7,603 nucleotides of DNA from Acidimicrobiia bacterium (lineage in GTDB: Bacteria > Actinomycetota > Acidimicrobiia > Spongiisociales > UBA5794). Under the pieces are notes generated by a model. It was not told where the DNA came from, did no database searches, and saw nothing but the letters and a program-made list of their open reading frames with translations. Position numbers and translations under genes: made by a program. Positions within the stretch are counted from its first letter, which is position 1; each line of letters begins with the position of its first letter. The stretch is taken from NCBI GenBank assembly GCA_030599515.1, contig JAUVNV010000121.1, positions 1-7,603 on the forward strand, in the 5' to 3' direction. Of the stretch, positions 1 to 6,646 are shown piece by piece.

Positions 1-362
1 ACGACGGGGAGAGACGCCTTCTTCACTGAGTTCAACTCTCCGACCACGAGTTCCCGTTTGATCTCGAGGCCCACGACGAAGAAGAAGATGGCCATCAGGC
101 CGTCGTTGACGAAATGCTTCAGCGACTCGTCGAAGTGGAATCCCGCAACGTCGAACGTGATGTGGACGTCCCAGAATTCGAAGTAGGACTCACCCCATGC
201 CGAGTTCGCCCAGACGATGGCAACGATCGTGGCGGCGAGGAGGACGATCGCACCGGCAGCCTCCGTTTGGGTGAACTCGAGCGCAGGGCGAATGAATCGC
301 CTTGGGATCAGTTGATCTGAGTGGATCCACGTCGTGTGGAGGCGTTCGGTGTCTCGGTCCAT
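1..362 (-). CDS. nhaA: NhaA-family Na+/H+ antiporter, N-terminal part (cut by the window edge)
   Basis: Integral membrane antiporter of the NhaA family, which exports Na+ (or Li+) in exchange for H+ across the cytoplasmic membrane. The 120 visible residues start MDRDTERLHTTWIHSDQLIP, followed by a first membrane segment around residues 35-52 (AAGAIVLLAATIVAIVW) and the family hallmark NDGLMAIFFFVVGLEIKREL at residues 86-105. Glu100, Arg103 and Glu104 match the position of the E78-xx-R81-E82 pH-sensing cluster of E. coli NhaA. The paired transport aspartates lie beyond the left edge, so activity cannot be judged. The ATG at 362 is the only good start: an in-frame TGA lies about 17 codons upstream with no other ATG or GTG between. 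No Shine-Dalgarno is seen; a TACCCT (373-378, minus strand) ending 10 bases upstream may be a -10 element giving an almost leaderless message. Divergent from the cation exchanger at 444. The family call is secure. Confidence 0.93.
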   Translation of the reverse strand, partial: MDRDTERLHTTWIHSDQLIPRRFIRPALEFTQTEAAGAIVLLAATIVAIVWANSAWGESYFEFWDVHITFDVAGFHFDESLKHFVNDGLMAIFFFVVGLEIKRELVVGELNSVKKASLPV

Positions 363-443
363 GCGGGTCCGGAGGGTAGCGGTGCATGACCAACTGTCCC
401 CTCAGAGGTCCGGGTACCATCCCACGCGTCTCGAAAGGTCTCG
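363..443. promoter_or_regulatory. Divergent promoter region between nhaA and the CaCA exchanger
   Basis: These 81 bases separate two divergent exchanger genes and must hold both starts of transcription if each is transcribed locally. On the plus strand a TACCAT (415-420) could be a -10 for the exchanger gene. On the minus strand TACCCT (373-378) could be a -10 for nhaA. No convincing -35 hexamer is seen for either. Both are inferred from position and the loose TANNNT pattern only. Confidence 0.3.
434..438 (+). promoter_or_regulatory. Ribosome binding site AAAGG that decides the CaCA exchanger start
   Basis: AAAGG lies five bases before the GTG at 444. It supports that GTG as the start, which gives a protein beginning directly with a hydrophobic segment as usual in this family. 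Confidence 0.55.
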
Positions 444-1415
444 GTGCTTCTCGACGTCCTCAGGATCATCGGTGGGCTGATCGCCCTCATCTACGCGGCC
501 GACCGGCTCGCGAAGTCGGCAGTGAGGATTTCACGCGCGTTCGGTGTCTCCGTCATCTTCATCGGGGCGGTCGTCGTGGGCTTCGGGACGTCGGTGCCGG
601 AGTTCGTCGTATCGGCGCTCGCCGCGTTGGAAGGCGAACTCGACCTGGCTGTGAGCAACGTGGTGAGTTCGAACTTCTCGAACGTAACTCTCGTGCTCGG
701 CTCAGCAGCGCTGATCACACCGATCGCTGCCAGAAGAAGGGTCATCAAGCGTGAGGGCGCCCTCATGTTCGCGTCTGTTGCGGTGCTGGCGGCACTCCTC
801 GCCAACGGGTGGCTCGATGCATGGGAGGGTTTTCTACTGCTGGCGCTGCTCGGAGTCGCGATCTGGCTCATGGTCCGGTGGTCGAGTACCGACCCGGATG
901 CCCTTCTCGATCAAGTCGCTGACGAAGCCGAGGCCGCCCGTACGAAGGAGCCGGCGAACCTCGCTGCGTGGCGCAAGGAGGTGGGAAAGGAGATCCTCAT
1001 CGGCGTGGGGGCGCTGATCGTGACGGTAATCGCCGCAGATTTCCTGCTCGACGGCGTCATCGGATTGGGAGCGCACTTCGGGCTGTCGACGCTGTTCCTC
1101 GGCCTAATCACGGGCGTGGGAACGAGCCTCCCCGAACTCGCCGCGGGTGTCGCTGCCGCTCGCAATCGGGAGCCGGAGTTGGTCCTCGGCAACGTTCTCG
1201 GATCGAACATCTTCAACTCGCTGGGAGTCGTCGGTTTGGCAGCGATTCTCGGACCGGGCCAACTCGACAAGATCACCATCCCGCTGCTCGCGATCATGGT
1301 TGGGGCAGTCTTCATCGCTGGAGTCTTCGCTCTCAGCGGAAGGAGAATCAACAGAGCCGAAGGCGGAGTCCTGCTGGCTGCGTTCTTCGCGTTCGTCGTC
1401 TACGCGTTTGTTTGA
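444..1415 (+). CDS. CaCA-family sodium/calcium exchanger (YrbG/NCX_Mj type)
   Basis: Polytopic inner-membrane cation antiporter of 323 residues, the usual size for bacterial CaCA proteins (about 300-330), expected to exchange Na+ or H+ for Ca2+. The two inverted-topology alpha repeats are both present. Alpha-1 has GTSVPEF at residues 48-54 followed by SNVVSSNFSN at 71-80; alpha-2 has GTSLPEL at 226-232 followed by GNVLGSNIFN at 249-258. Glu53 and Glu231 correspond to the ion-binding glutamates known from the archaeal NCX_Mj structure, and Asn80 and Asn258 to the second acidic/amide pair. The glycine of the GSN motif is Ser75 in alpha-1. A charged loop around residues 148-183 separates the halves. 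The start is GTG with AAAGG five bases upstream. The TGA stop is followed after five bases by GTAGCAAG repeats, which contain a second in-frame stop (TAG at 1422). Exact ion specificity cannot be read from sequence. Confidence 0.92.
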   Translation: MLLDVLRIIGGLIALIYAADRLAKSAVRISRAFGVSVIFIGAVVVGFGTSVPEFVVSALAALEGELDLAVSNVVSSNFSNVTLVLGSAALITPIAARRRVIKREGALMFASVAVLAALLANGWLDAWEGFLLLALLGVAIWLMVRWSSTDPDALLDQVADEAEAARTKEPANLAAWRKEVGKEILIGVGALIVTVIAADFLLDGVIGLGAHFGLSTLFLGLITGVGTSLPELAAGVAAARNREPELVLGNVLGSNIFNSLGVVGLAAILGPGQLDKITIPLLAIMVGAVFIAGVFALSGRRINRAEGGVLLAAFFAFVVYAFV

Positions 1416-1420
1416 AGCGG

Positions 1421-1448
1421 GTAGCAAGACAGATGTAGCAAGACATAG
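1421..1448 (+). repeat. GTAGCAA heptamer-phase repeat after the exchanger stop
   Basis: Two 11-base copies of GTAGCAAGACA start at 1421 and 1435, exactly 14 bases apart, so the block reads as four heptamers: GTAGCAA, GACAGAT, GTAGCAA, GACATAG. It begins five bases after the stop codon of the exchanger gene. The same core appears inverted at 1641-1657, and related GTAG heptamers occur at 7524-7603. This looks like a decayed heptamer tandem repeat. Confidence 0.7.
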
Positions 1449-1460
1449 GACGGGACCCGA

Positions 1461-1613
1461 GTGCCTTGCGGGGTGTGCGAGTCAGACCTGACCAAGGTCC
1501 TGCTTGCTCGAGAGCTCTCGTTGGTACCCGCGGAAGTAGCGATCAGATACCTGCGAGAGCTGAGCGAGATTCAGCGGATGCTTCACGGTCTTCGAAACAG
1601 CTCAGTGACGTGA
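1461..1613 (+). CDS. Hypothetical 50-residue CxxC protein
   Basis: A short open frame read from GTG gives MPCGVCESDLTKVLLARELS and continues to end NSSVT before a TGA at 1611. I do not recognise a family. Visible features are a CGVC (CxxC) pair at residues 3-6, which could bind a metal or be redox active, and a run from about residue 9 to 46 rich in Leu, Glu, Arg and Ala that should be one or two amphipathic helices. Unlike shadow frames nearby, it is not dominated by Arg, Pro, Gly and Ser, and about 70% of codons end in G or C, in line with coding DNA of the window. An AGGA/GGG purine stretch (1447-1454) precedes the start, at loose spacing. An in-frame TAG at 1446 blocks any longer N-terminus. 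It lies between two convergent genes and between inverted GTAGCAAG repeats. Size and lack of a known family keep it uncertain. Confidence 0.45.
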   Translation: MPCGVCESDLTKVLLARELSLVPAEVAIRYLRELSEIQRMLHGLRNSSVT

Positions 1614-1640
1614 CCATCCGTCGCTGGCACGGAGTTGGAT

Positions 1641-1657
1641 CTTGCTACTTGCTACTT
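1641..1657 (-). repeat. Inverted GTAGCAAG heptamer repeat overlapping the acylase stop
   Basis: The plus strand reads CTTGCTA CTTGCTA CTT, i.e. 2.4 copies of a 7-base unit; on the minus strand it is AAG TAGCAAG TAGCAAG. It is the reverse complement of the core at 1421-1448, giving perfect 8-base inverted repeats about 200 bases apart. The TAG stop of the acylase (1652-1654) is one of the repeat's own TAGs, and the next unit supplies another TAG at 1645-1647. Confidence 0.75.
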
Positions 1658-4180
1658 CGCTGGAACGAGCGTTTGGATCGACTCCGCTGCTGCGTCGACC
1701 TGCGTTCGGGTCCAGTTCATGGGGGAGTACTCGCCTGTGAGCCAGAGGGGAATCATGTCGTCGTAGTGAGGATGGTCCGTGTGCCCCGACTGGCCCGTCG
1801 TATGCGTGGTGAGCGAACGCGACAGATCGCCGAGGTCGACGAGCATCCTCATCGACGGGAGCCAGTCGGTCTCGAAGCCTTCGAATGCGGTCCATCCGGT
1901 CGCGTTGACGAGGTCGGAGCCACCGGAAGTCGCGTAGGGGCCCCTGTTGAAGCGGTCGTCGATCGCGCCGATCCCTGATTCGCCGAGCGTCTGATTGCGG
2001 AACACGGAACCGTGCATCTCGCCCCAGTTCCAGCCTGCAGGATCGTCACCGAACCATCCCTTCAGATCGTCATAGGCGGCGTCGACCGAGCGCTGGAGGA
2101 TCTCGTTGCGGTCCTCGGTCTCGCTCGTCGCCCGGTCGTCCCAGAACGGATCGGCGGGGTTCTCGAGCATCCGGCCGACGACGTAGAACCAGCGTCCGGC
2201 ACCGTTCGGCCAATAGTCCTCCGGGAGGTCGTCGTGGAAGGTGAATTCCATGATCCGTGCCCAGACGGCGTTGAAAGCGGCCGCACCCGCCGAATCGATC
2301 TGGTTGCCGAGATCCCACGATGCCAGAACGTCGTTGATCGGGGACGTGACGCTCGCGAGATAGGGGATCACCTGCTCGGCGTTGAGGCTCAAGGAATCGA
2401 ACTGGATCGAAGCGTGCTCATCGAGACCGATGCCGGCGTTCGAGCCAACGAGATCGACGATCCGTCGTGCGCGGTAGCCGAAGTTCCAGTCGTACGTGAG
2501 CATGTACGGGTAGGCATCGTCGACGACCGCGTTGTTCGCCGTCACGATGTAGCCGCTCTCCGGATTGAAGGACCGGGGGAGCTCGTCGAACGGGATGTGA
2601 CCGATCCACTCGTACTCGTCCGTCCATCCCGGCACGGGGAGGGTTCCATCGCCGTTCGCCCGGATCGGGATGCTGCCGGGCGACTGGTACCCGATGTTGC
2701 CCTCGATGTCGGCGTACACGACGTTCTGCGCCGGTACGGCGAACGAACGCAGCGCCGTGCGGAATTCGTCGAAGGTCGCAGCCGTGTCGAGTCCGATGAA
2801 TGTCTCGACGATCCCCGGATTCGTATCGAGTGCGGTCCAACGGAGCGCGATCGCGTACGGCTCCGGAGTTTCGACGCCTGAGTTCGCGAACTCCTCCAGG
2901 TCACCGTAGGCGTCTGAGATGACGGGGCCGTGTCTGGTGGCCTTGACGTCGATCGTGACCGGGTCACCCCCTGCAACCTTGATCGTCTCTTCTCTGATCT
3001 CCATGTCGACCCAGGCGCCGTTCACCTCGTATTGGTTCGGGTCGTCGGGGTTGATCTTCTCGATGAAGAGATCCTGCACATCGGGTCCCAGGTTGGTAAA
3101 CCCCCACGCGATGTTGGCGTTGTGACCGATCACGACGCCGGGCACACCCGCGAATGAGAATCCCGCGACGTCGAACGCGCACGCGTCCGACACTTCGGTG
3201 CAATGAAGACCGTTCTGGTACCAGATCGAGGGCATCTGGATCGCGAGGTGTGGGTCGTTGGCGAGGATCGGTGCACCCGTGTCGGTGTGTTCCCCGGACA
3301 CGACCCATGAGTTGGAGCCGATGCCGACCTCGGGATCACCAGCGCCGAGCGCCGTGACAAGATCGAGCTTCGCCTGGATGGAGGCGAGGGCAGTACGGAT
3401 CCCGGGGGTCACTCGCAAGGACGCCATTGGCGCAGAATCATTGGTGCCGATCGGCACGATGAAGGGATTGACGCCACCCGGGTACGGTGGGAACAGTTGG
3501 GCGACCTGCTCATCACTGAGTGTTCCGAGCAGCATGGCTCGCTCGATCTCGGCATCCATGTTGCCACGAAGGTCCCATGCCATCGCAATGCCCCAGGTCA
3601 GCGTGTCGACGGGACTCCACGGCTCCGGGGCGTAGCCATGGTTCAGGAGTTCGAGGACGGTGTACTCGAAACTCAGATCGCTGGGCGATTGAGTGGTGAG
3701 GTAGGCGTTCACGCCCTCCGAGTAGGCCTCCATGATCTCGCGATCCGCGGGTGTCGAGGCAGCGAACTGAAGGGTGGCGACGTCGTGCCAGCCGAGGGTC
3801 CGCAGGAACGTGTCGGTCTCGACCTGGGAATCGCCGAACATTTCCGAGAGGCGTCCCGCGCCGATGTGACGCCATACGTCCATCTGCCAGAAACGCTCCT
3901 GGGCGTGAACGAACCCTTGCGCCAGGAAGAGGTCGTGAGGGTTGTCTGCGTAGATGTGGGGGATACCCATGTCATCGCGGACGATCTCGACGCTCGCCTG
4001 GAGGCCCGCGATCGCGACTTCCCCTTCGACGTCCGGAAAGGCACGCCGCACCGACACACGCATGAACAGCGTCACGCCGAGCACCACGATCACGAGCAGG
4101 ACCACGATGGCTCCGAGCACGATCTTCCACCATCTGCGCGACTGCTTCGGCCCGTCGCCCTGCGCTGCTGCGTCCGTCAT
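1652..4180 (-). CDS. Penicillin-acylase-family Ntn hydrolase, membrane-anchored
   Basis: Amidohydrolase of the penicillin amidase (S45) family: one precursor chain is autocatalytically split into alpha and beta subunits, with the new beta N-terminal serine as nucleophile. From the ATG at 4180 it has 842 residues. Residues 18-40 are a single membrane segment after a basic stretch, so it is probably anchored and faces outward. The alpha part begins with DDMGIPHIYADNPHDLFLAQ (69-88). The cleavage site is in VGIGSNSWVV, making Ser289 beta-Ser1; NDPHL puts His at beta-23, as in cephalosporin and acyl-homoserine-lactone acylases; GFTNLGPDVQD holds the oxyanion/calcium region; GYIVTANN gives Asn549, equivalent to beta-Asn241 of E. 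coli penicillin G acylase. QSGH...HPHYDD near 797-808 is the usual C-terminal signature. A reading frame extends to 4339, but that would run antisense into bpa; Met at 4180 directly precedes the anchor (4204 is a weaker alternative). Its stop lies inside a GTAGCAAG repeat. Substrate (beta-lactam, acyl-homoserine lactone, lipopeptide) cannot be decided. Confidence 0.93.
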   Translation of the reverse strand: MTDAAAQGDGPKQSRRWWKIVLGAIVVLLVIVVLGVTLFMRVSVRRAFPDVEGEVAIAGLQASVEIVRDDMGIPHIYADNPHDLFLAQGFVHAQERFWQMDVWRHIGAGRLSEMFGDSQVETDTFLRTLGWHDVATLQFAASTPADREIMEAYSEGVNAYLTTQSPSDLSFEYTVLELLNHGYAPEPWSPVDTLTWGIAMAWDLRGNMDAEIERAMLLGTLSDEQVAQLFPPYPGGVNPFIVPIGTNDSAPMASLRVTPGIRTALASIQAKLDLVTALGAGDPEVGIGSNSWVVSGEHTDTGAPILANDPHLAIQMPSIWYQNGLHCTEVSDACAFDVAGFSFAGVPGVVIGHNANIAWGFTNLGPDVQDLFIEKINPDDPNQYEVNGAWVDMEIREETIKVAGGDPVTIDVKATRHGPVISDAYGDLEEFANSGVETPEPYAIALRWTALDTNPGIVETFIGLDTAATFDEFRTALRSFAVPAQNVVYADIEGNIGYQSPGSIPIRANGDGTLPVPGWTDEYEWIGHIPFDELPRSFNPESGYIVTANNAVVDDAYPYMLTYDWNFGYRARRIVDLVGSNAGIGLDEHASIQFDSLSLNAEQVIPYLASVTSPINDVLASWDLGNQIDSAGAAAFNAVWARIMEFTFHDDLPEDYWPNGAGRWFYVVGRMLENPADPFWDDRATSETEDRNEILQRSVDAAYDDLKGWFGDDPAGWNWGEMHGSVFRNQTLGESGIGAIDDRFNRGPYATSGGSDLVNATGWTAFEGFETDWLPSMRMLVDLGDLSRSLTTHTTGQSGHTDHPHYDDMIPLWLTGEYSPMNWTRTQVDAAAESIQTLVPAK

Positions 4181-4188
4181 GACCGGCG

Positions 4189-4194
4189 AGCGTA
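4189..4194 (-). promoter_or_regulatory. Possible -10 element for the acylase (TACGCT)
   Basis: On the minus strand TACGCT ends eight bases before the ATG at 4180. No Shine-Dalgarno precedes that ATG, so a leaderless transcript starting at or next to the ATG is plausible. No clear -35 is seen. If this is the promoter, the alternative Met at 4204 would not be transcribed. Confidence 0.25.
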
Positions 4195-4221
4195 CTCGTT
4201 CCATCGTGACCCATGTCGTCG

Positions 4222-4227
4222 TACCAT
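4222..4227 (+). promoter_or_regulatory. Possible -10 element for bpa (TACCAT), leaderless start
   Basis: TACCAT ends six bases before the ATG at 4234, the distance expected between a -10 and the transcription start, and there is no Shine-Dalgarno. A weak -35-like TTCCAT lies at 4199-4204 with 17-base spacing. This favours ATG 4234 over the in-frame ATG at 4213, which lies upstream of the -10. Confidence 0.35.
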
Positions 4228-4233
4228 GGCGAC

Positions 4234-4731
4234 ATGAACGACACGAACGAACCGACCGAACCGCACAACGACGAGGAGCCGATCCGGCCGGAGGTGGTCG
4301 ACGCTCCCGCCGACGACAGACCCGAGGACGAAGGCACATTCGTCACCGAACCGTCGAAGCTCATCCGAATAGCGTCGATGACCCGGGCGATGCTCGAAGA
4401 AGTTCGGGCGTCCGGCATGGACGACCTCGGGCGGCAGAGACTCCTCGCCGTCTATCACCGCTCCATCGATGAGCTGCGGGACGTGCTCTCGGACGACCTC
4501 AAAGAGGAACTCGATTCGATCTTCGTGCCGCTCGAGCGTGAGACTCCCACCGAGTCGGAGATCCGTGTCGCCCAGGCGCAGCTCGTCGGATGGCTCGAAG
4601 GGCTCTTCCACGGGATCCAGGCGTCCCTGTGGTCACAGCAGATGTCGGCCCAGGCCCAACTCGAGCAGATGAGTCGTCGCCGGGCCCTCGAAGCACCGAG
4701 CGACGAGGAGCAACCGGGGCTCTACTTGTAG
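4234..4731 (+). CDS. bpa: Bacterial proteasome activator Bpa/PafE
   Basis: ATP-independent activator of the actinobacterial 20S proteasome: Bpa forms a dodecameric ring that docks on the alpha ring and admits unstructured substrates. The 165-residue product compares with about 174 in M. tuberculosis Rv3780. A disordered acidic N-terminus (residues 1-38) is followed by the helical core: SKLIRIASMTRAMLEEVRAS (41-60), a helix around 64-95, and the near-invariant AQAQLVGWLEGLFHGIQ at 113-129, then QQM...AQLEQM at 135-146. The C-terminus is GLYL; the mycobacterial protein ends GQYL, the tail that inserts into proteasome pockets, so the Tyr-Leu end is kept while Gln is replaced by Leu. Start ATG 4234 is preferred to 4213 (see the -10 element). 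It is divergent from the acylase, 53 bases apart, and is followed 73 bases later by the AOR gene in the same direction. The C-terminal signature makes the call very secure. Confidence 0.95.
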   Translation: MNDTNEPTEPHNDEEPIRPEVVDAPADDRPEDEGTFVTEPSKLIRIASMTRAMLEEVRASGMDDLGRQRLLAVYHRSIDELRDVLSDDLKEELDSIFVPLERETPTESEIRVAQAQLVGWLEGLFHGIQASLWSQQMSAQAQLEQMSRRRALEAPSDEEQPGLYL

Positions 4732-4769
4732 ATCGATCCGGGTCCGAAGGTCGGCGATCATCCGTTCGC

Positions 4770-4775
4770 TACGAT
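4770..4775 (+). promoter_or_regulatory. Possible -10 element (TACGAT) in the bpa-AOR gap
   Basis: TACGAT lies in the 73-base gap between bpa and the AOR gene. Initiation about seven bases downstream (near 4782) would give a 5' leader of about 23 bases to GTG 4805 with its AAAGGA. No -35 is evident. It suggests the AOR gene may have its own promoter as well as, or instead of, read-through from bpa. Confidence 0.25.
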
Positions 4776-4789
4776 CCCCCTATCGAGTG

Positions 4790-4795
4790 AAAGGA
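4790..4795 (+). promoter_or_regulatory. Ribosome binding site AAAGGA that decides the AOR start
   Basis: AAAGGA is nine bases before the GTG at 4805. The upstream in-frame GTG at 4787 would place this motif inside the coding region and has no ribosome site of its own, so 4805 is preferred. Confidence 0.5.
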
Positions 4796-4804
4796 CGATC
4801 CGTC

Positions 4805-6625
4805 GTGCAGGCGCCCACGCTGCTCCCGCCCACAGCCATTGTGGTGAATCGATATCACGTCGATCTGACGAACCAGGAGGTCCGGTTCGAGCCGGTGCGA
4901 TGCGAAGACCTCGAGGATGCTCTCGGTGGTATCGCCAGGGCGACCAAGCTGCTCGCCGCCGTCGACGTCGACGACCCGTACGACCCCGCCTCGCCACTCA
5001 TCATGAACCTCGGTCTGCTGAGCGGTACCCGCGTCATGACGGGTCTCCGGACGTTCTTCCACGGATACTCGCCATTGAAGGTCTCCGACAGCGGAGCCCC
5101 CGGCCTCATGTGGAGTGCCGGGAGTGGCCACTTCGGAACCAAACTGCGAGGACTCGGCATCGATGAGGTGATCTTCACCGGACGGGCGGAGCAGCCGACG
5201 TTGCTGCACCTCACACCGGGTGAAGACGGCGAACCGGCGGTCTTCGAGTTCCTCGACGCATCGGACCTCTCCGGCGCTACCGTCAATGAGCGCATCCAGG
5301 GTCTGCACGGGCGCTTTCCGGAGGCTCATTTCGCGGTGATCGGCCCGGCGGGGGAGCATTACGAGTCGGTGCGGTATGCGTCGATCGCGCTCTCGACGGA
5401 CAATCAGCTCGAGAGTGGGGATGCGAAGCCGCGTTTCTGTGGTCGGGGCGGCTACGGCGGGGTGATGGCCTCGAAGAACCTGTGGGCGATCGCCGCGGAC
5501 GGGCCCGACCCGGGTCGAGTGCGGGGCCTCCGGGATATCAACCGTGAGATCAATCTGGGTCCGGGCAGCCTTCGCTATCGGGATCTTGAAGACGATCGCG
5601 GCGGTACGTGGCGCACGATGAAATGGATGGATGAGGAGCGGGCGCTCCCGGAGTTCAACTTCGCGCCGACCGGCACGGGTGCCGCGATCGCCCTCTATCG
5701 AGCGAGCGTCGAGGAGGGGCCGTACGAAGTCAAGGCAGAAGGCTGCTATCTGTGCGGTATCCGTTGTCACAAGAACGTGTACGACAAGGCACCGGATGGA
5801 GAGATCGGTCCGTTCCGGGCGAAGGTCGACTACGAACCGATCACCCTTCTGTCGTCGAACCTCGGGATCTACGACCCCGATGAGGCTCTGACCCTCATCG
5901 ACCTCGCCGACGAGATGGGAATGGACTCGGTCTCTCTCGGCGTGACCCTCGGCTACATCATGGACTACAACCGGCGCAACAGTGGGACACTTGTCAACCG
6001 ACTCAGTTTCGGTGACTTCGACGGAGTCGCGGACGCGATCCGGGCGGCGGCCGAGGGACGCCTCCCCGAACTCGGAATGGGTGTCAAGCGGATCGCCGAC
6101 CGGACCGGGGAGACCGGGTACGCCATGCACTCGAAAGGTGTCGAGTACCCGGCGTACCAGCCCCACATCAATCCCGGGTTCCCGTGGGCGCTCGCCGGCG
6201 GTCACATGGCGATGCGCACGTTCATGCTCTACGTCACCGAGCGGCAGACGGACCTCGACTACTGGGTGGACGCCATCACCGAAACCGGTCCGCTGTACCT
6301 CATTGATGACATCACCGGTCTCTGCAAGTTCGTGAACGCGAGCCCCGAAATGGAGGCCGAGGCATTGCGGACTGCCACAGGACTCGACATCACAGGCAAC
6401 GACCTCACCCGCGTCGCGATGCGGACGCAGCTGCGCGGCTACGCCAACGAGCGACGCCGGGGGTTCCGTGTCGACGACTACCGCCTCCCCGCTGAGGCGC
6501 ACGAACCGATGGGGAGCTCAGGTGACGAGGTATTCAACACACCCGAGTTCTTCACCGAGCTTCGTGAGCGGGTCACGGAGAAGATGGACCGGCGGGCCAT
6601 CGACGCCGGATTTCCCACGGCGTGA
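4805..6625 (+). CDS. Aldehyde:ferredoxin oxidoreductase (AOR) family enzyme
   Basis: Cytoplasmic oxidoreductase of the AOR family, enzymes with a bis-pyranopterin tungsten (or molybdenum) centre and one [4Fe-4S] cluster that typically oxidise aldehydes to acids with ferredoxin. From GTG 4805 the product has 606 residues, a normal length. The N-terminal domain shows AGSGHFGTKL (105-114) and GRGGYGGVMASKN (213-225). Cluster ligands are Cys314, Cys317 and Cys321 (CYLCGIRC) plus Cys507. The two pterin motifs DxxGLx(C/D) are D369EMGMD and D502ITGLC. His467 in LAGGHM aligns with the conserved active-site-region histidine. Two usual motifs deviate: KGVEYPAYQPH (444-454) has QPH where most members have DPR, and VDYE (341-344) stands where PEYE is common, so it may be a divergent subgroup with an unknown substrate. 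No ferredoxin subunit, MoaD-like or cofactor gene is next to it in the window. It lies between bpa (73 bases) and the PAC2 gene (29 bases). Confidence 0.93.
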   Translation: MQAPTLLPPTAIVVNRYHVDLTNQEVRFEPVRCEDLEDALGGIARATKLLAAVDVDDPYDPASPLIMNLGLLSGTRVMTGLRTFFHGYSPLKVSDSGAPGLMWSAGSGHFGTKLRGLGIDEVIFTGRAEQPTLLHLTPGEDGEPAVFEFLDASDLSGATVNERIQGLHGRFPEAHFAVIGPAGEHYESVRYASIALSTDNQLESGDAKPRFCGRGGYGGVMASKNLWAIAADGPDPGRVRGLRDINREINLGPGSLRYRDLEDDRGGTWRTMKWMDEERALPEFNFAPTGTGAAIALYRASVEEGPYEVKAEGCYLCGIRCHKNVYDKAPDGEIGPFRAKVDYEPITLLSSNLGIYDPDEALTLIDLADEMGMDSVSLGVTLGYIMDYNRRNSGTLVNRLSFGDFDGVADAIRAAAEGRLPELGMGVKRIADRTGETGYAMHSKGVEYPAYQPHINPGFPWALAGGHMAMRTFMLYVTERQTDLDYWVDAITETGPLYLIDDITGLCKFVNASPEMEAEALRTATGLDITGNDLTRVAMRTQLRGYANERRRGFRVDDYRLPAEAHEPMGSSGDEVFNTPEFFTELRERVTEKMDRRAIDAGFPTA

Positions 6626-6640
6626 ACGCACCGGTCTGAG

Positions 6641-6646
6641 TATCGT
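6641..6646 (+). promoter_or_regulatory. Possible -10 element (TATCGT) for the PAC2 gene
   Basis: TATCGT ends eight bases before ATG 6655, and no Shine-Dalgarno is seen between the AOR stop and this ATG. This is the same arrangement as at bpa and the acylase and would give a leaderless or nearly leaderless message. No -35 is recognised. Read-through from the AOR gene is equally possible. Confidence 0.25.

Noticed and set aside
1509..1520. Perfect 12-base palindrome CGAGAGCTCTCG as an operator or terminator stem
   Set aside because: No loop, no following T-run, and it lies within the putative small ORF; one 12-base palindrome in GC-rich DNA can be chance.
1466..1978. 170-codon plus-strand frame across the convergent gap and the acylase 3' end
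   Set aside because: Arg-rich, no family resemblance, and mostly antisense to the acylase; the alternative frame at 1461-1613 has better composition.
2012..2881. 289-codon plus-strand frame opposite the acylase
   Set aside because: Antisense shadow without family features; the acylase catalytic motifs are on the minus strand.
4181..4339. N-terminal extension of the acylase frame by 53 residues
   Set aside because: Arg/Cys/Ser-rich sequence with no signal features, overlapping bpa antisense; the membrane anchor follows directly after Met 4180.
4732..4804. Rho-independent terminator after bpa
   Set aside because: Only short GATCG/CGATC-type complementarity and no T-run; no convincing terminator is visible here or elsewhere in the window.
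4769..6502. 577-codon open frame on the minus strand opposite the AOR gene
   Set aside because: Its product has no recognisable domain and is rich in Arg, Val, Asp and His, as expected of an antisense shadow in GC-rich DNA; the plus strand carries all AOR motifs.
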